Source of the DNA: JAUVXJ01 sp964433755
GTDB taxonomy: Bacteria > Chloroflexota > Anaerolineae > UBA7937 > B3-Chlor
Reading direction: 5' to 3'
Assembly (NCBI GenBank): GCA_964433755.1
Contig: CAYSSR010000003.1
Span: 310,001 to 374,000 of the forward strand
Length of the DNA stretch: 64,000 nt
Below, piece after piece: positions 7,808 through 16,947 of this stretch. The number at the start of each line of letters is the position of its first letter. Within the stretch, counting starts at the first letter, position 1. A model generated the notes under the pieces. It did no database searches. It was given only the letters and a program-made list of their open reading frames with translations, and was not told the origin of the DNA. Both the position numbers and the translations under genes were made by a program.

Positions 7808-9964
7808 TCACCCGGTCTGTCGCACCGCCTCCAAGACGTTGGTGAGACTCTCTATCTTGGCCAGCACGCGGCTCAGTTGGGCCATGCCGGTGATCTCCAA
7901 GGTGGCGACGATAGTGGCTGTCTGGTCCTTCCTTCTGCTGGCGACCGTCGCCGCGATCATATTTACGTCTTCGGCGTCGATCACCCCCGCCACATCCTTG
8001 AGCAGCCCCTTACGGTCGTAGGCCGTGATCCTGACCACCACGGGATAGACGGCATCCTGCTCCTCGCCCCAGTTCACCTCGATCAGTCGCTCCTTGTCGC
8101 CATCCCTCAATACTCGCAGCACGTTCCCGCAGTCCAATCGATGGATGGTCACGCCGCGTCCCCGCGTGACGTAGCCGACGATCTTGTCACCTGGGAGGGG
8201 GTTACAGCACCCAGCGATGTGGGTCAGGAGGTCCCCCACCCCAGTCACCGTGACCCCCGTCGCCTCGCTGGTGGGGACCACTGGCGGAGCCTTCTCTTGG
8301 AGATCCTCTCCCTTGCCCCCTTCAACCTGGAGCATCTTGGTCGAGATCTGGTGGACGTTGAGATCCCCGTAGCCGAGGGCGGCCAGCAAGTCGTCCACTT
8401 TTCGGTAGTGGAACAGCTTGGCGATGTCGTCGTACTTCTCGCGTTCGATCCCCAGCCGCTTCAACTCCCTCTCCAGAAGCGTCCGTCCGCGCTGTATATT
8501 CTCCTCTCGCTCCTGCCTCCTGAAGAACTGCCGGATCTTCTGCCTCGCTCGACTGGTGTGCACGTAGCCCAGATGAGGGTTCAGCCAGTCGCGACTGGGA
8601 CCGCCCTTCTTGGCCGTAAGGATCACGACCTGATCGCCGTCCTTCAGTTGGTGGTTCAGCGGCACTATTCTCCCGTTCACCTTGGCGCCCTGGCACAGGT
8701 GGCCAATCTCGGTGTGAACGTGATAGGCGAAATCGATGGGGGTCGCCCCTCTAGGCAGCTCGATGACATCCCCCTTGGGAGTGAAGACGTAGACCTCCTC
8801 CGGGAACAGATCTGTCTTCAGCGAATCGACGAATTCCTGGGCATCGACGAGCTCCCGGCGCCAATCCATAAGCTGGCGCAGCCAAGCCATCTTGGACTCG
8901 AGAACTGCGTCCCGCTCTACCTGCTCCTTGTAGCGCCAGTGAGCCGCGACGCCGTACTCCGCCATCCAATGCATGTCCCAGGTGCGGATCTGCACCTCCA
9001 GTGCGCGTCCCTGAGGGCCGACCACCGCCGTGTGCAGGGATTGGTACATGTTATCCTTGGGCATGGCGATGTAGTCGTCGAACTCTCCAGCAATGGGACG
9101 CCACAAGGAGTGGACCATGCCCAGGGCAGCATAGCAGTCTTGAACGGAATCCACGATGATCCGCGCTCCATACACATCGTAGATGCGATCGAAGTCCCTG
9201 CCCCTCTTCTTCATCTTCTGATAGATGCTGTAGATGTGTTTCCGGCGCCCCGTAACCTCTGACTTGATCCCGCCCTCCAACAGACTGCTCCTCAGAGTCT
9301 GCACGACCCCATCCACGTACCGCTCACGGTCTGTCTGGCGCTCCTTCAGCAGTTCGACGACCTCGCGGTACCGCTCCGGTTCCAGATAGCCCAGAGCCAG
9401 GTCTTCCAGTTCCTCCTTGATCTGCCACATGCCCAGCCTGTGGGCCAGGGGAGCAAAGATCTCCAGAGTCTCCCTGGCGATCACTGTACCTCTGTCCTGA
9501 GGCAGTGCCCCCAAGGTGTGCATATTGTGCAGACGATCAGCCAACCTGATCAGAATAACGCGGATGTCATCCACCATAGCCAGGAAGATCTTACGCAGGC
9601 TCTCCGCCTCCTCCTCTTCCAGGCTCGTCCAGGTGATCTTCCTCAGCTTGGTCACGCCGTCTACCAGCGTGGCAATCTCCTCCCCAAACATCTCCCCGAT
9701 CTGTTCCACGGTGACAGCAGTGTCCTCGGGGACATCGTGCAGCAACCCGGCGGCCACGGTAGCTGCATCCAGCCGAAGGTCTACCAGCGTAGCTGCGGTG
9801 GCCAGGGAGTGGTGAATGAAGGGCTCACCCGACATCCGTGACTGGCCGTCGTGGGCGTCGGCAGCGACCTGATACGCGCGTTTGATGAGGGGAATGTCCT
9901 GGGCTGCAATCGAGCCCTCCCCTCGATCCAGCAAACCCTCCAGAGTCGCCGGCAATTCTTCCAT
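7808..9964 (-). CDS. rel: Bifunctional (p)ppGpp synthetase/hydrolase Rel
   Basis: 718 residues, usual length for a long RSH enzyme, which makes and degrades the stringent-response alarmone. Domains in order: HD hydrolase (residues about 46-145, with HHSLATAATL and HDVPEDT), the nucleotidyltransferase domain (about 235-350, with YDVYGARI and EYGVAAHWRYKE), TGS domain (about 395-460, VFTPKGDVIELPRGATPIDF), a zinc-finger-like CCNPLPGD region and a C-terminal ACT domain. HD motifs appear intact, so hydrolase activity is likely; the common HDVVEDT is HDVPEDT here. The frame continues upstream to 10126, but the promoter at 10002-10030 starts transcription near 9995, which rules out those starts; ATG 9964 also gives the normal N terminus. 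Confidence 0.95.
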   Translation of the reverse strand: MEELPATLEGLLDRGEGSIAAQDIPLIKRAYQVAADAHDGQSRMSGEPFIHHSLATAATLVDLRLDAATVAAGLLHDVPEDTAVTVEQIGEMFGEEIATLVDGVTKLRKITWTSLEEEEAESLRKIFLAMVDDIRVILIRLADRLHNMHTLGALPQDRGTVIARETLEIFAPLAHRLGMWQIKEELEDLALGYLEPERYREVVELLKERQTDRERYVDGVVQTLRSSLLEGGIKSEVTGRRKHIYSIYQKMKKRGRDFDRIYDVYGARIIVDSVQDCYAALGMVHSLWRPIAGEFDDYIAMPKDNMYQSLHTAVVGPQGRALEVQIRTWDMHWMAEYGVAAHWRYKEQVERDAVLESKMAWLRQLMDWRRELVDAQEFVDSLKTDLFPEEVYVFTPKGDVIELPRGATPIDFAYHVHTEIGHLCQGAKVNGRIVPLNHQLKDGDQVVILTAKKGGPSRDWLNPHLGYVHTSRARQKIRQFFRRQEREENIQRGRTLLERELKRLGIEREKYDDIAKLFHYRKVDDLLAALGYGDLNVHQISTKMLQVEGGKGEDLQEKAPPVVPTSEATGVTVTGVGDLLTHIAGCCNPLPGDKIVGYVTRGRGVTIHRLDCGNVLRVLRDGDKERLIEVNWGEEQDAVYPVVVRITAYDRKGLLKDVAGVIDAEDVNMIAATVASRRKDQTATIVATLEITGMAQLSRVLAKIESLTNVLEAVRQTG

Positions 9965-10001
9965 GGGAGTGTCTCTTGTCTCTGTAACCTTCCTCACTTT
10001 T

Positions 10002-10030
10002 AGTATACAGCAGCCAGGGTCGGAATTCAA
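10002..10030 (-). promoter_or_regulatory. Promoter of rel
   Basis: On the minus strand: TTGAAT (10030-10025), 17-base spacer, TATACT (10007-10002). The leader to ATG 9964 would be about 30 bases. Confidence 0.65.
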
Positions 10031-10291
10031 GAGTATCATGGTCGTCATGGGCCACCTTCGCGCTGCCCACGGCGGCGAAAGACGCCTGCTACCGCAACCC
10101 GGCAAGGCGCGCAGACAACTCTCCATGCCCTATGGTCGGCTTCGGTTACACACAGTCTCCTGTGTCGGAGCGCCGCTCCCAGGGGCACAGGCGAGCACGT
10201 TGCCGGCCCGGTTTGCTGGGACCAACGCATCGACTCTATCCCCTCGAGGAGTTGGCTCGAGAGGGCATTGCGCCACTGGCCCCCACGGTTC

Positions 10292-10319
10292 TTGCCTTTG
10301 TGGCGGGTGCTGCTATAAT
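10292..10319 (+). promoter_or_regulatory. Likely promoter of the glycosyltransferase pair
   Basis: TATAAT at 10314-10319 preceded by TGC (extended -10), with a weak TTGCCT -35 at 10292-10297 and 16-base spacing. It lies 76 bases before the first glycosyltransferase gene. Confidence 0.55.
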
Positions 10320-10394
10320 TTGCCGTGCCCTTGCGCCTGCTGACCTCAGCACACAACGCAGAACAGGCGAGGCGACGGGCGTATTCCGCAGATC

Positions 10395-12176
10395 ATGACT
10401 CAGAAAGACCCACCAATGGACAGTGAGAGCTCTCCCGCCGATCCACGGGCATTCGGTCCCCCCTGGCTGACCGTAGAGTCAGCTCTCTACATCAGCCTGG
10501 TGCTGGGAGCAGCGGCGCTGCGCTTCTGTGCATTAGGAAGCCAACCGCTCCAGGAGCAAGAAGCCAGGCTGGCGCTTGACGCGTGGCGCTTCTGCACAGG
10601 CGGCGCAGCCAGCATTGGAGGTCACAGCCCACTGCTCTTCCACGGCACCGCATTGCTCTACGCGCTGTTTGGCGCCAGCGACTACGTCACCCGAGTCATT
10701 CCCGCCCTCGCTGGTACGGCCATGGTCGGACTGCCATACCTGCTGCGGCCCTATCTGGGCCGGCGAGCTGCCCTGATCTGCGCGGCCATGCTGGCCTTGT
10801 CTCCATCCTTCGTCTTCTTCTCCCGCCAGCTCGACGGCGGCATCCTTGCCAGTGCCGCAGGCCTCGCCCTGCTGGCTGGCGTGTGGGGCTATGTCCGGCA
10901 GCGGAGACGTTCCCAACTCTACCAGGTAGCGGTTGCCCTCGGGTTACTGCTCCTGGCCGACGGAGCCGGATACGCAACCTTGATCGCTCTGGGAGTCTTC
11001 TTCGGGGTAGCGCTGCTGTACTCCCGCTGGAGGGAGGAGGCGTCGCCATGGTCACTCAAGACCTGGCTTGGCGAGGAAGGACCTCGTGGTACACTCTGGC
11101 GTGCGCTGGGAGTATTCGCGGGCCTCGTCCTGCTCCTGTCGACTGGTCTCTTCGTGAACCCCCACGGCGTCCAGGCCACCCTCGATCTGTTCTCATCCTG
11201 GGTGAGCCAGTTCTTACCAGCAGCCACAGACCAGCCCTGGCATTACTACGTCTCTCTGCTCCTGGCCTACGAACTCCCTGCACTGCTGTTTGGCTTGGTG
11301 GGCGCCTATACCCTCGCCAGACGCGATCTCCTCTCTGCCCTACTGACCCTGTGGTTCGGCATCAGTCTCGTCCTCTATACCTTGATGGGCACCAAACCTC
11401 CATCGGGCGTGCTGCAAGTCCTCCTGCCGCTGACCCTGCTTGCAGCCAGAAGCATAGCGCACTTGCTGGATCAGATCAGAGAGGGCGAGCAGTGGCTATG
11501 GGCCAGGCTGTCGCTGGCGATATGCGTGCCTGCTATCTTCTATTTGCACCTCCAGCTGGCAGCGTTCGGCGATCCCGTGAATCCGGGTGATCCTGACTAT
11601 CTCAAGACTGCCCTCCTGTCGCTCGCCTTCCTCGTCTGCATGTCCCTCATCGTGGGGGTGCTTTCCATGGAGTGGAGGAATGGCCTCCGCAGTGGAGGCG
11701 CAGTGCTCCTCGTCATTCTGGGTAGCTTGATGGTACACACAACGTGGCGGCTCAACTACGATCAACCCGGAAACCCCTTCGAGATCTTGGTGCAGAATCC
11801 CACCTCTTCTGATGTCCGCAACCTGGCCAAGTCCATCGAAGAGTTCTCCAACCAGCAGGAAAGACAACGATACAGCGTCGAGATCACGGTGGTCGAGGAT
11901 GAGAGTCCTCTACTCGCCTGGTATCTCAAGGACTTCGCCAATCTGGCCTTCATCTCCGGGTCTACTTCGCCTGCCACGCCCGTGGTCATTGCACCTCTGG
12001 CCAATCCGCCCTACGTCCCAGGGTACAGAGGGGCGCGCTTCCGGATCCAGAGTTCGTGGGCGGGCCAGGATCAGCCCGGTCATGAGCTCGTAGACTGGTT
12101 CCTCTTCCGAGAGTCCATCCAAGCACCCGTGCACCGCGACGTCGTGATGTGGGTGGCACCAGAAGCGGAAGAATAG
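10395..12176 (+). CDS. GT-C family (GT39-like) membrane glycosyltransferase, divergent paralogue
   Basis: 593 residues with about a dozen hydrophobic helices and a soluble C-terminal segment. It aligns without gaps to the N-terminal part of the next gene around the GT-C active-site loop: LGSQPLQEQEARLALDAWRF here against LGGRAQHHDESMHSFYSWEL there, and HSPLLFH against HGPFLYH. In the next protein the loop carries the Asp-Glu pair expected for catalysis; here it is Gln-Glu. This makes it either inactive or an accessory subunit. The family uses polyprenyl-phosphate sugars and transfers them to lipids or proteins on the outer face of the membrane. It is 15 bases upstream of its paralogue, probably in one operon. 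ATG 10395 is preceded by GCGACGGGC, a poor ribosome site. Confidence 0.75.
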   Translation: MTQKDPPMDSESSPADPRAFGPPWLTVESALYISLVLGAAALRFCALGSQPLQEQEARLALDAWRFCTGGAASIGGHSPLLFHGTALLYALFGASDYVTRVIPALAGTAMVGLPYLLRPYLGRRAALICAAMLALSPSFVFFSRQLDGGILASAAGLALLAGVWGYVRQRRRSQLYQVAVALGLLLLADGAGYATLIALGVFFGVALLYSRWREEASPWSLKTWLGEEGPRGTLWRALGVFAGLVLLLSTGLFVNPHGVQATLDLFSSWVSQFLPAATDQPWHYYVSLLLAYELPALLFGLVGAYTLARRDLLSALLTLWFGISLVLYTLMGTKPPSGVLQVLLPLTLLAARSIAHLLDQIREGEQWLWARLSLAICVPAIFYLHLQLAAFGDPVNPGDPDYLKTALLSLAFLVCMSLIVGVLSMEWRNGLRSGGAVLLVILGSLMVHTTWRLNYDQPGNPFEILVQNPTSSDVRNLAKSIEEFSNQQERQRYSVEITVVEDESPLLAWYLKDFANLAFISGSTSPATPVVIAPLANPPYVPGYRGARFRIQSSWAGQDQPGHELVDWFLFRESIQAPVHRDVVMWVAPEAEE

Positions 12177-12191
12177 CGAGGTAATGGTGAT

Positions 12192-15100
12192 ATGGAAAAG
12201 CGGTTCTCCATCCTGGACAAGCCCCTATTCTCCAGAATAGTCCTCAACTGGGAGTTGATCTGTTGGGTGACCATCATTCTGGTGGCGTTGGTGACCCGCT
12301 TCTGGGACCTGGGCGGCAGGGCCCAGCACCACGATGAGAGCATGCACTCCTTCTACTCGTGGGAGCTCTACCGAGGTAGGGGCTTCGTTCACAACCCTCT
12401 GTTGCACGGCCCCTTCCTCTATCACGCAACTGCCACCATCTATTTCCTCTTCGGAGTCAGCGACTATACCTCGCGGGTGGCTCCAGCCATCTTCGGGCTA
12501 GTCATCGTGCTCGCACCCTACTTCTTGCGAAAGTGGCTGGGAAGAAACGGCGCCCTGGCTGCCGCTGCCATGTTCGCCATCTCCCCCGGGTTCCTGTACT
12601 ACTCGCGCTTCATTCGCATGGACATCTTTGCTGCCTGCTTCGAGATCGTGGCCTTCATCGCCGTCATCAAGTACTTCCACCAGCGAAGGGACCTCTACCT
12701 GTACATCCTGGCCGCTGCTCTATCCTTACTCTTTTGCACGAAGGAGATCTCCTTCATCACCACATTCATCTTCGGCACTTTTCTTGTCCTCGTGTTGGCC
12801 TGGGAATGGTTGCCCAAGAGGAAGATTCCCCCCGACCTTGCGTCCTTCGACCTGGTGATCGTGATCGGCACCCTCTGTGCCCCTCTGTACTTCTCGGCCC
12901 TGATTATCAAGGTCCTTGGGTTCTGGGACCCGCTGGACTACACGAACTACGCCCTGCACGACCTGCTGGTCCTGGTGCTGGTGACGGCGATCTTCGCGGC
13001 CTTGGGGCTAGTCTGGAACAGACGACGGTGGGTGACCGCCGCCGGCATCTTTTGGGCCATCTACATCTTGCTGCACACCACGTTCCTCACCAACATGGGA
13101 GGGCTCTTGAGCGGACCCATCGGTGCGCTGGGCTACTGGTTGGTGCAGCAGGAAGTGCAGCGAGGGGGGCAACCGTGGTTCTACTACACGATCCTGGTTC
13201 CCTTGTACGAGTTCCTGCCCCTGCTCCTGGCCTTGATGGGCATGGGATACTTCTCGCGAAGGATGGCGCAGGAAGTGCGGACGCAGCGGGATAGGGAGGA
13301 GATTCTGTCCCGCAACGTCTTCTGGATCTTTCTGGCCTATTGGTGCCTTTCGACTTTCTTCATCTATAGCTGGGCTGGCGAGAAGATGCCCTGGCTGATC
13401 GTCCATCTCGCCCTGCCTCTCGTCCTGCTGGCTGGCCTGTTGATCGGCCGCGTCGTGGAGGCAACAGACTGGCGTGAACTCCTCGAGCGCAGGGCGTTCT
13501 ACTCGCTTGTGCTTCTGCCCACAGCCTGCCTGGCCTTCCTGGCTTTCCTTTCCTCGTCGGCAAGTGTGGCCGGCATCCTGTCTCGGGGTCTGGCCCCGTC
13601 GGGGTTCACCTTGGGAGAACTCAACACGCTGACGCGCTGGCTCCTGGCGCTGGTGCTGTCTGGTGTGTTCATCTACCTCATCTTTCTCCTCTGGAGGCGG
13701 CTCAGTGGCGGTTCCATAGCACGGACGGTGTTCTTCACCGTGGTTGTGATCCTGACCCTGCTCACCGTCCGGTACGCCTGGATCGCCACCTACATCCACG
13801 GCGACATCGCCAAGGACATGCTGATCTACACCCAGACCACTCCCGATGTAACGATGCTCATGGAGGAGGTGGAGCAGTTATCCGAGAGGCTGGTGGGCGG
13901 CAAAGACATGAGGGTGGCCTTTGATGAGTTCACGCAGTGGCCGCTGTGGTGGTACCTCCGCGACTACCCCAACAAGGTCTTCTTCGGCAAGGAACCCGTG
14001 GGGCCTATCGACACCCCGGTGGTCTTCGTGGGTATAGAGAATGAGGCGGCGGTCAGACCCTATCTCACGGACTACATCAGGCAGCAGTACAGGCTTCGCT
14101 GGTGGTTCCCCGAGGACTATCGCAGCCTCATCAACTGTGAGGAGGGCCTGAAGTGTACCTTCGCCGGGCTGGAGTACCTGCGCAACCCGGAGACACGCCA
14201 GAGTGCCATCGATTTCGTGCTCTACCGCGACCTGGAGAACCCCCTTGGCTCCTCCGATTTCGCCTTCTACATTCGTAGGGACATAGCTGCGGAGATCTGG
14301 CAGTCCAGCGCCATACCCATCGCCTACGAAGTCGAAGCGGTCACCGAATACACGGAAGCCTACGCAGAGACATCCAGCGTCCTGGTGTGGGGTGGACCCG
14401 GCAACCTCGAAGGCCAGTTCAACTTCCCCAAGGGGCTGGCTATCGACTCAGAGGGCAACGTATACGTGGCCGACAGCCAGAACCACCGTATTCAGAAGTT
14501 CGATGCCGATGGCGCCTTGCTTGCCGCCTGGGGCTCCCCAGGGCAGGACCCTGGCCAGTTCAGCGAACCGTGGGGCGTCGCGGTAGGACCAGGGGACATC
14601 GTCTACGTCGCTGACACGTGGAACCACCGCATCCAGGCCTTCACCTCTGAGGGCGAACTGATCACTTACTGGGGAGTGTTTCAGGACACAGGCGGAGAGC
14701 TAGCGGAGCCCCAGGGGATGTTCTACGGACCCCGCGACATCACCATCGATGAGGACGGCAACCTCTACGTTACCGACACCGGCAATAAGCGCATCCAGAA
14801 GTTCGATGCAGACGGCAACCCCATGGGTCAATGGGGCGGCGCTGGTGCCTCGGTCGGTCAGTTCCTGGAGCCGGTGGGCATCGCCGCTGACCAGGAAGGC
14901 CACATCTACGTGGCTGACACGTGGAACCAGCGCATCCAGGTCTTCGATGAGGATTTCCAGTTCGTCCGCCAGTGGAGCGTGCAAGCCTGGGTGGGCGAGT
15001 CCATCAACAACAAGCCCTATCTGGCGGTGGATACAGAGGGGCGCGTATATGCCACCGACCCCGAAGGCTTTCGAGTCCTGGTCTTTGACAGCGAGGGAGA

Positions 15101-15242
15101 GCTCCTCACCATCTTCGGCAGGTACGGGCAGGACGCTGCTTCGTTTGACCTTCCCACGGGCATTGCCATCGATCAGCTTGGCAACATCTACGTCGCTGAT
15201 TCCAACAACCACCGCATCGTGAAGTTCGCCCCCCTGGAGTAA
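12192..15242 (+). CDS. TIGR03663/Agl23-type glycosyltransferase fused to an NHL beta-propeller
   Basis: 1016 residues in two parts. Residues 1 to about 560 are a multi-pass membrane GT-C enzyme of the Agl23/TIGR03663 type (family name recalled from RFWDLGG, QHHDESMHS, HGPFLYH and SRFIRMD motifs), a group linked to protein or lipid glycosylation in archaea and Chloroflexota. After a soluble segment, residues about 720-1016 hold six NHL repeats, each with a core like GNVYVADSQNHRIQKFD, enough for a closed six-bladed propeller. On topology grounds the propeller should be outside the membrane, where it could hold the acceptor or partner proteins. The upstream paralogue lacks the propeller. Start ATG 12192 follows GAGGTAATGGTGAT. 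Near the cluster of exported PEP-CTERM proteins, it could modify them; that is inference. Confidence 0.85.
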   Translation: MEKRFSILDKPLFSRIVLNWELICWVTIILVALVTRFWDLGGRAQHHDESMHSFYSWELYRGRGFVHNPLLHGPFLYHATATIYFLFGVSDYTSRVAPAIFGLVIVLAPYFLRKWLGRNGALAAAAMFAISPGFLYYSRFIRMDIFAACFEIVAFIAVIKYFHQRRDLYLYILAAALSLLFCTKEISFITTFIFGTFLVLVLAWEWLPKRKIPPDLASFDLVIVIGTLCAPLYFSALIIKVLGFWDPLDYTNYALHDLLVLVLVTAIFAALGLVWNRRRWVTAAGIFWAIYILLHTTFLTNMGGLLSGPIGALGYWLVQQEVQRGGQPWFYYTILVPLYEFLPLLLALMGMGYFSRRMAQEVRTQRDREEILSRNVFWIFLAYWCLSTFFIYSWAGEKMPWLIVHLALPLVLLAGLLIGRVVEATDWRELLERRAFYSLVLLPTACLAFLAFLSSSASVAGILSRGLAPSGFTLGELNTLTRWLLALVLSGVFIYLIFLLWRRLSGGSIARTVFFTVVVILTLLTVRYAWIATYIHGDIAKDMLIYTQTTPDVTMLMEEVEQLSERLVGGKDMRVAFDEFTQWPLWWYLRDYPNKVFFGKEPVGPIDTPVVFVGIENEAAVRPYLTDYIRQQYRLRWWFPEDYRSLINCEEGLKCTFAGLEYLRNPETRQSAIDFVLYRDLENPLGSSDFAFYIRRDIAAEIWQSSAIPIAYEVEAVTEYTEAYAETSSVLVWGGPGNLEGQFNFPKGLAIDSEGNVYVADSQNHRIQKFDADGALLAAWGSPGQDPGQFSEPWGVAVGPGDIVYVADTWNHRIQAFTSEGELITYWGVFQDTGGELAEPQGMFYGPRDITIDEDGNLYVTDTGNKRIQKFDADGNPMGQWGGAGASVGQFLEPVGIAADQEGHIYVADTWNQRIQVFDEDFQFVRQWSVQAWVGESINNKPYLAVDTEGRVYATDPEGFRVLVFDSEGELLTIFGRYGQDAASFDLPTGIAIDQLGNIYVADSNNHRIVKFAPLE

Positions 15243-15333
15243 TGCCGAACGCGACGCACTCAAGCGACCAACATGGCTCCAGAGAAAAGAGGCACTCCTC
15301 GACCGGAGACCGACGTCAACACGAAGAGCAATG

Positions 15334-15366
15334 AAAAACGGGCCGTCCTTGTGAAGGACGGCCCGT
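15334..15366 (-). terminator. Intrinsic terminator of the fifth PEP-CTERM gene
   Basis: A perfect 13-base-pair stem (15338-15350 with 15354-15366), three-base loop. Read on the minus strand it is followed by TTTT, and it lies about 29 bases past the stop of the minus-strand gene ending at 15395. Confidence 0.85.
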
Positions 15367-15394
15367 GCTGTCCATGTCTCCAAACGATGCGGAA

Positions 15395-16387
15395 TCAGTC
15401 GGCGGTTGCTCTTCGCCCCCTCAACCCGGCATACCCCGCCAGCCCGGCCAGACCGCTGCCCAGCAGCAGCAACGTGCCTGGTTCGGGCACGACAGGCTCC
15501 TCCTCTTCCGGGGGTTCCTTGATGGGCCAGATGGCCAAGCTCTCGAATCCATAGAGTGGCTCCCCGCCCTCGTCCGTAATGGTCGCCACCACGGTAGCCG
15601 CGCCGCTCGAAGTGTCTATGGTGAAGGTCTGGCTGGGGATAGTCTCATCCAGATCACTGGGGTCGCTGATGCCCCACAGCACGCCGTTCGAGTCAAAGTC
15701 GATGCCACCATCCACCAAGCTCAATGTCCCCAACGGCCCCACCGGTGTCGCAGCTCCTGTCGAACTGTCGATCGTGACCAAGTTGTCGTTGTAGTCTCCG
15801 CCCAGACCGTACAAGACCCCTCGCCCGAAAGCCAGCCCAGTGACCTCCTGTCCCTGAGTGCCGACAGCGGTGCCTGCGCCGGTGTTCGGATTGACCCGGA
15901 AGAAGATCTCGGGTGGCCCAGGTTCATCGGTGGACATCCAGAGCCGGCCGCGGTTATCGAAGGCGAGCCCGGTGTCTTTGAAGGTCACCCCCAGATAGCC
16001 TACGCTCGTGCAGGAGCCATTGCCCAGGCTGCACCTCACAAGCCGTTTCGAGTTGTCGGCGATACCGTACAGCACACCTGTGGAGGAGAAGCTGAGGGAC
16101 TCGATGTCCCTGAAACCGGTAGGACCGACTAGTGTAGCCACTCCGGTATTGAGGTCTATCCGCCACAACCGGTTCCTGTAGTCCGAATCGATAGAATAGC
16201 CGATCACGTCGGCGCCCTGGCTCACCCGTCCCCCCGTGCTCGTGGATACGTGTGGTGACCTGTCGGGCACCGAGTCGCTACCAGGATCCTGTGCCGCCAC
16301 GACTGACCATGCTGCCGAGGCGAGCAGCAAAGCGGCCAGCAGGGCCCGTGCCAATATCAGTCCTCTCGAAGCACCTCGTACAGGCAT
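15395..16387 (-). CDS. PEP-CTERM protein 5 with propeller-like repeats
   Basis: 330 residues: signal peptide (hydrophobic RALLAALLLASAAWSVVA), then a body of repeated strands with the pattern LWRIDLNTGVATLVG, GVLYGIADNS, RVNPNTGAGTAVG and TIDSSTGAATPVG, which is typical of a secreted beta-propeller, and a sorting tail VPEPGTLLLLGSGLAGLAG ending RGRRATAD. The tail keeps five residues after the basic cluster, unlike the others. The frame runs further upstream to 16486; ATG 16387 is chosen because the signal peptide follows directly and a minus-strand promoter begins transcription near 16515. It is alone on this strand between the glycosyltransferase pair and the DUF11 gene. Its repeats resemble the domain inserted in the DUF11 protein at 17046. 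Confidence 0.85.
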   Translation of the reverse strand: MPVRGASRGLILARALLAALLLASAAWSVVAAQDPGSDSVPDRSPHVSTSTGGRVSQGADVIGYSIDSDYRNRLWRIDLNTGVATLVGPTGFRDIESLSFSSTGVLYGIADNSKRLVRCSLGNGSCTSVGYLGVTFKDTGLAFDNRGRLWMSTDEPGPPEIFFRVNPNTGAGTAVGTQGQEVTGLAFGRGVLYGLGGDYNDNLVTIDSSTGAATPVGPLGTLSLVDGGIDFDSNGVLWGISDPSDLDETIPSQTFTIDTSSGAATVVATITDEGGEPLYGFESLAIWPIKEPPEEEEPVVPEPGTLLLLGSGLAGLAGYAGLRGRRATAD

Positions 16388-16521
16388 CTCCTTTGAGCCC
16401 CCTTCCGAATTCGGGAAAACGAGGGATGGAGCAACGGCACTGCTCCTGATCCCTTCTGGTCCCAACCGATCACGGCCTGCGGGCACCCCAAACTAGAGCC
16501 CCAGGCTCGTTTAGTGTTCAC

Positions 16522-16550
16522 ATTTTAGCAGAATTCCACTCTGCTGTCAA
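16522..16550 (-). promoter_or_regulatory. Promoter of the fifth PEP-CTERM gene
   Basis: Minus strand: TTGACA (16550-16545), 17-base spacer ending TGC, TAAAAT (16527-16522). Leader to ATG 16387 is about 128 bases. Confidence 0.75.
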
Positions 16551-16698
16551 GAGCCACGACTCGGGCGGAGCCTGGGGGATAGAGGTAGCATTCCATATAC
16601 AACAACTACTGCTCTCTCGCTATCGTATTGTGCAGGCCATGCGCCTTCCTATTGCGTCAGCGCGCTCACCCAATCGATCGGTAACCCGCACCAGCTAC

Positions 16699-16727
16699 TT
16701 GACAAGTCAGAGCCAGTTTGCTATAAT
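16699..16727 (+). promoter_or_regulatory. Perfect consensus promoter before the first DUF11 gene
   Basis: TTGACA (16699-16704), 17-base spacer ending TGC, TATAAT (16722-16727). This is the same design as the promoter at 3174. Transcription should start near 16734, giving a leader of about 310 bases to the DUF11 start at 17046. Confidence 0.85.
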
Positions 16728-16802
16728 ATAGCTCAAGTCTGCGGGTTTGTGCCGGACTCACCCGCGGTCGCTGTGCACTGATCACACTAAGAAAGGCTTT
16801 CG

Positions 16803-16907
16803 ATGGCGAACCACGATCAGGCAAGGTCCGCACGTGGACTGAAAGGGTGGCCGGCTCTTCTCTTTTCCCTTCTCGCTACTATTGGCCCGATTTGCCATTC
16901 ACCCTGA
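16803..16907 (+). CDS. Putative 34-residue leader peptide ORF
   Basis: ATG 16803 with AGAAAGG six bases upstream opens a 34-codon frame (MANHDQARSARG, then a hydrophobic stretch WPALLFSLLATIGPICHSP). It sits inside the leader RNA made from the promoter at 16699. The TGA stop (16905-16907) overlaps the first bases of the terminator stem that begins at 16906, so a ribosome finishing this frame would cover the hairpin's left arm. That is the geometry of translation-coupled attenuation. There is no run of one amino acid to name a sensed tRNA. It could instead be a small membrane protein or chance. Confidence 0.4.
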   Translation: MANHDQARSARGLKGWPALLFSLLATIGPICHSP

Positions 16908-16947
16908 AGCGCCCCCTGATTCCGGCAGGGGCGCTTCTGCTTTTCTC
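16906..16947 (+). terminator. Terminator-like hairpin inside the DUF11 leader
   Basis: Stem of ten base pairs (GAAGCGCCCC at 16906-16915 with GGGGCGCTTC at 16928-16937), twelve-base loop, then TGCTTTTCTCC. It lies between the promoter and the DUF11 gene on the same strand, so it would cut most transcripts unless read through. Confidence 0.7.

Noticed and set aside
7778..9262. A 494-codon plus-strand frame opposite rel
   Set aside because: Shadow frame; rel on the minus strand has all HD, synthetase, TGS and ACT motifs.
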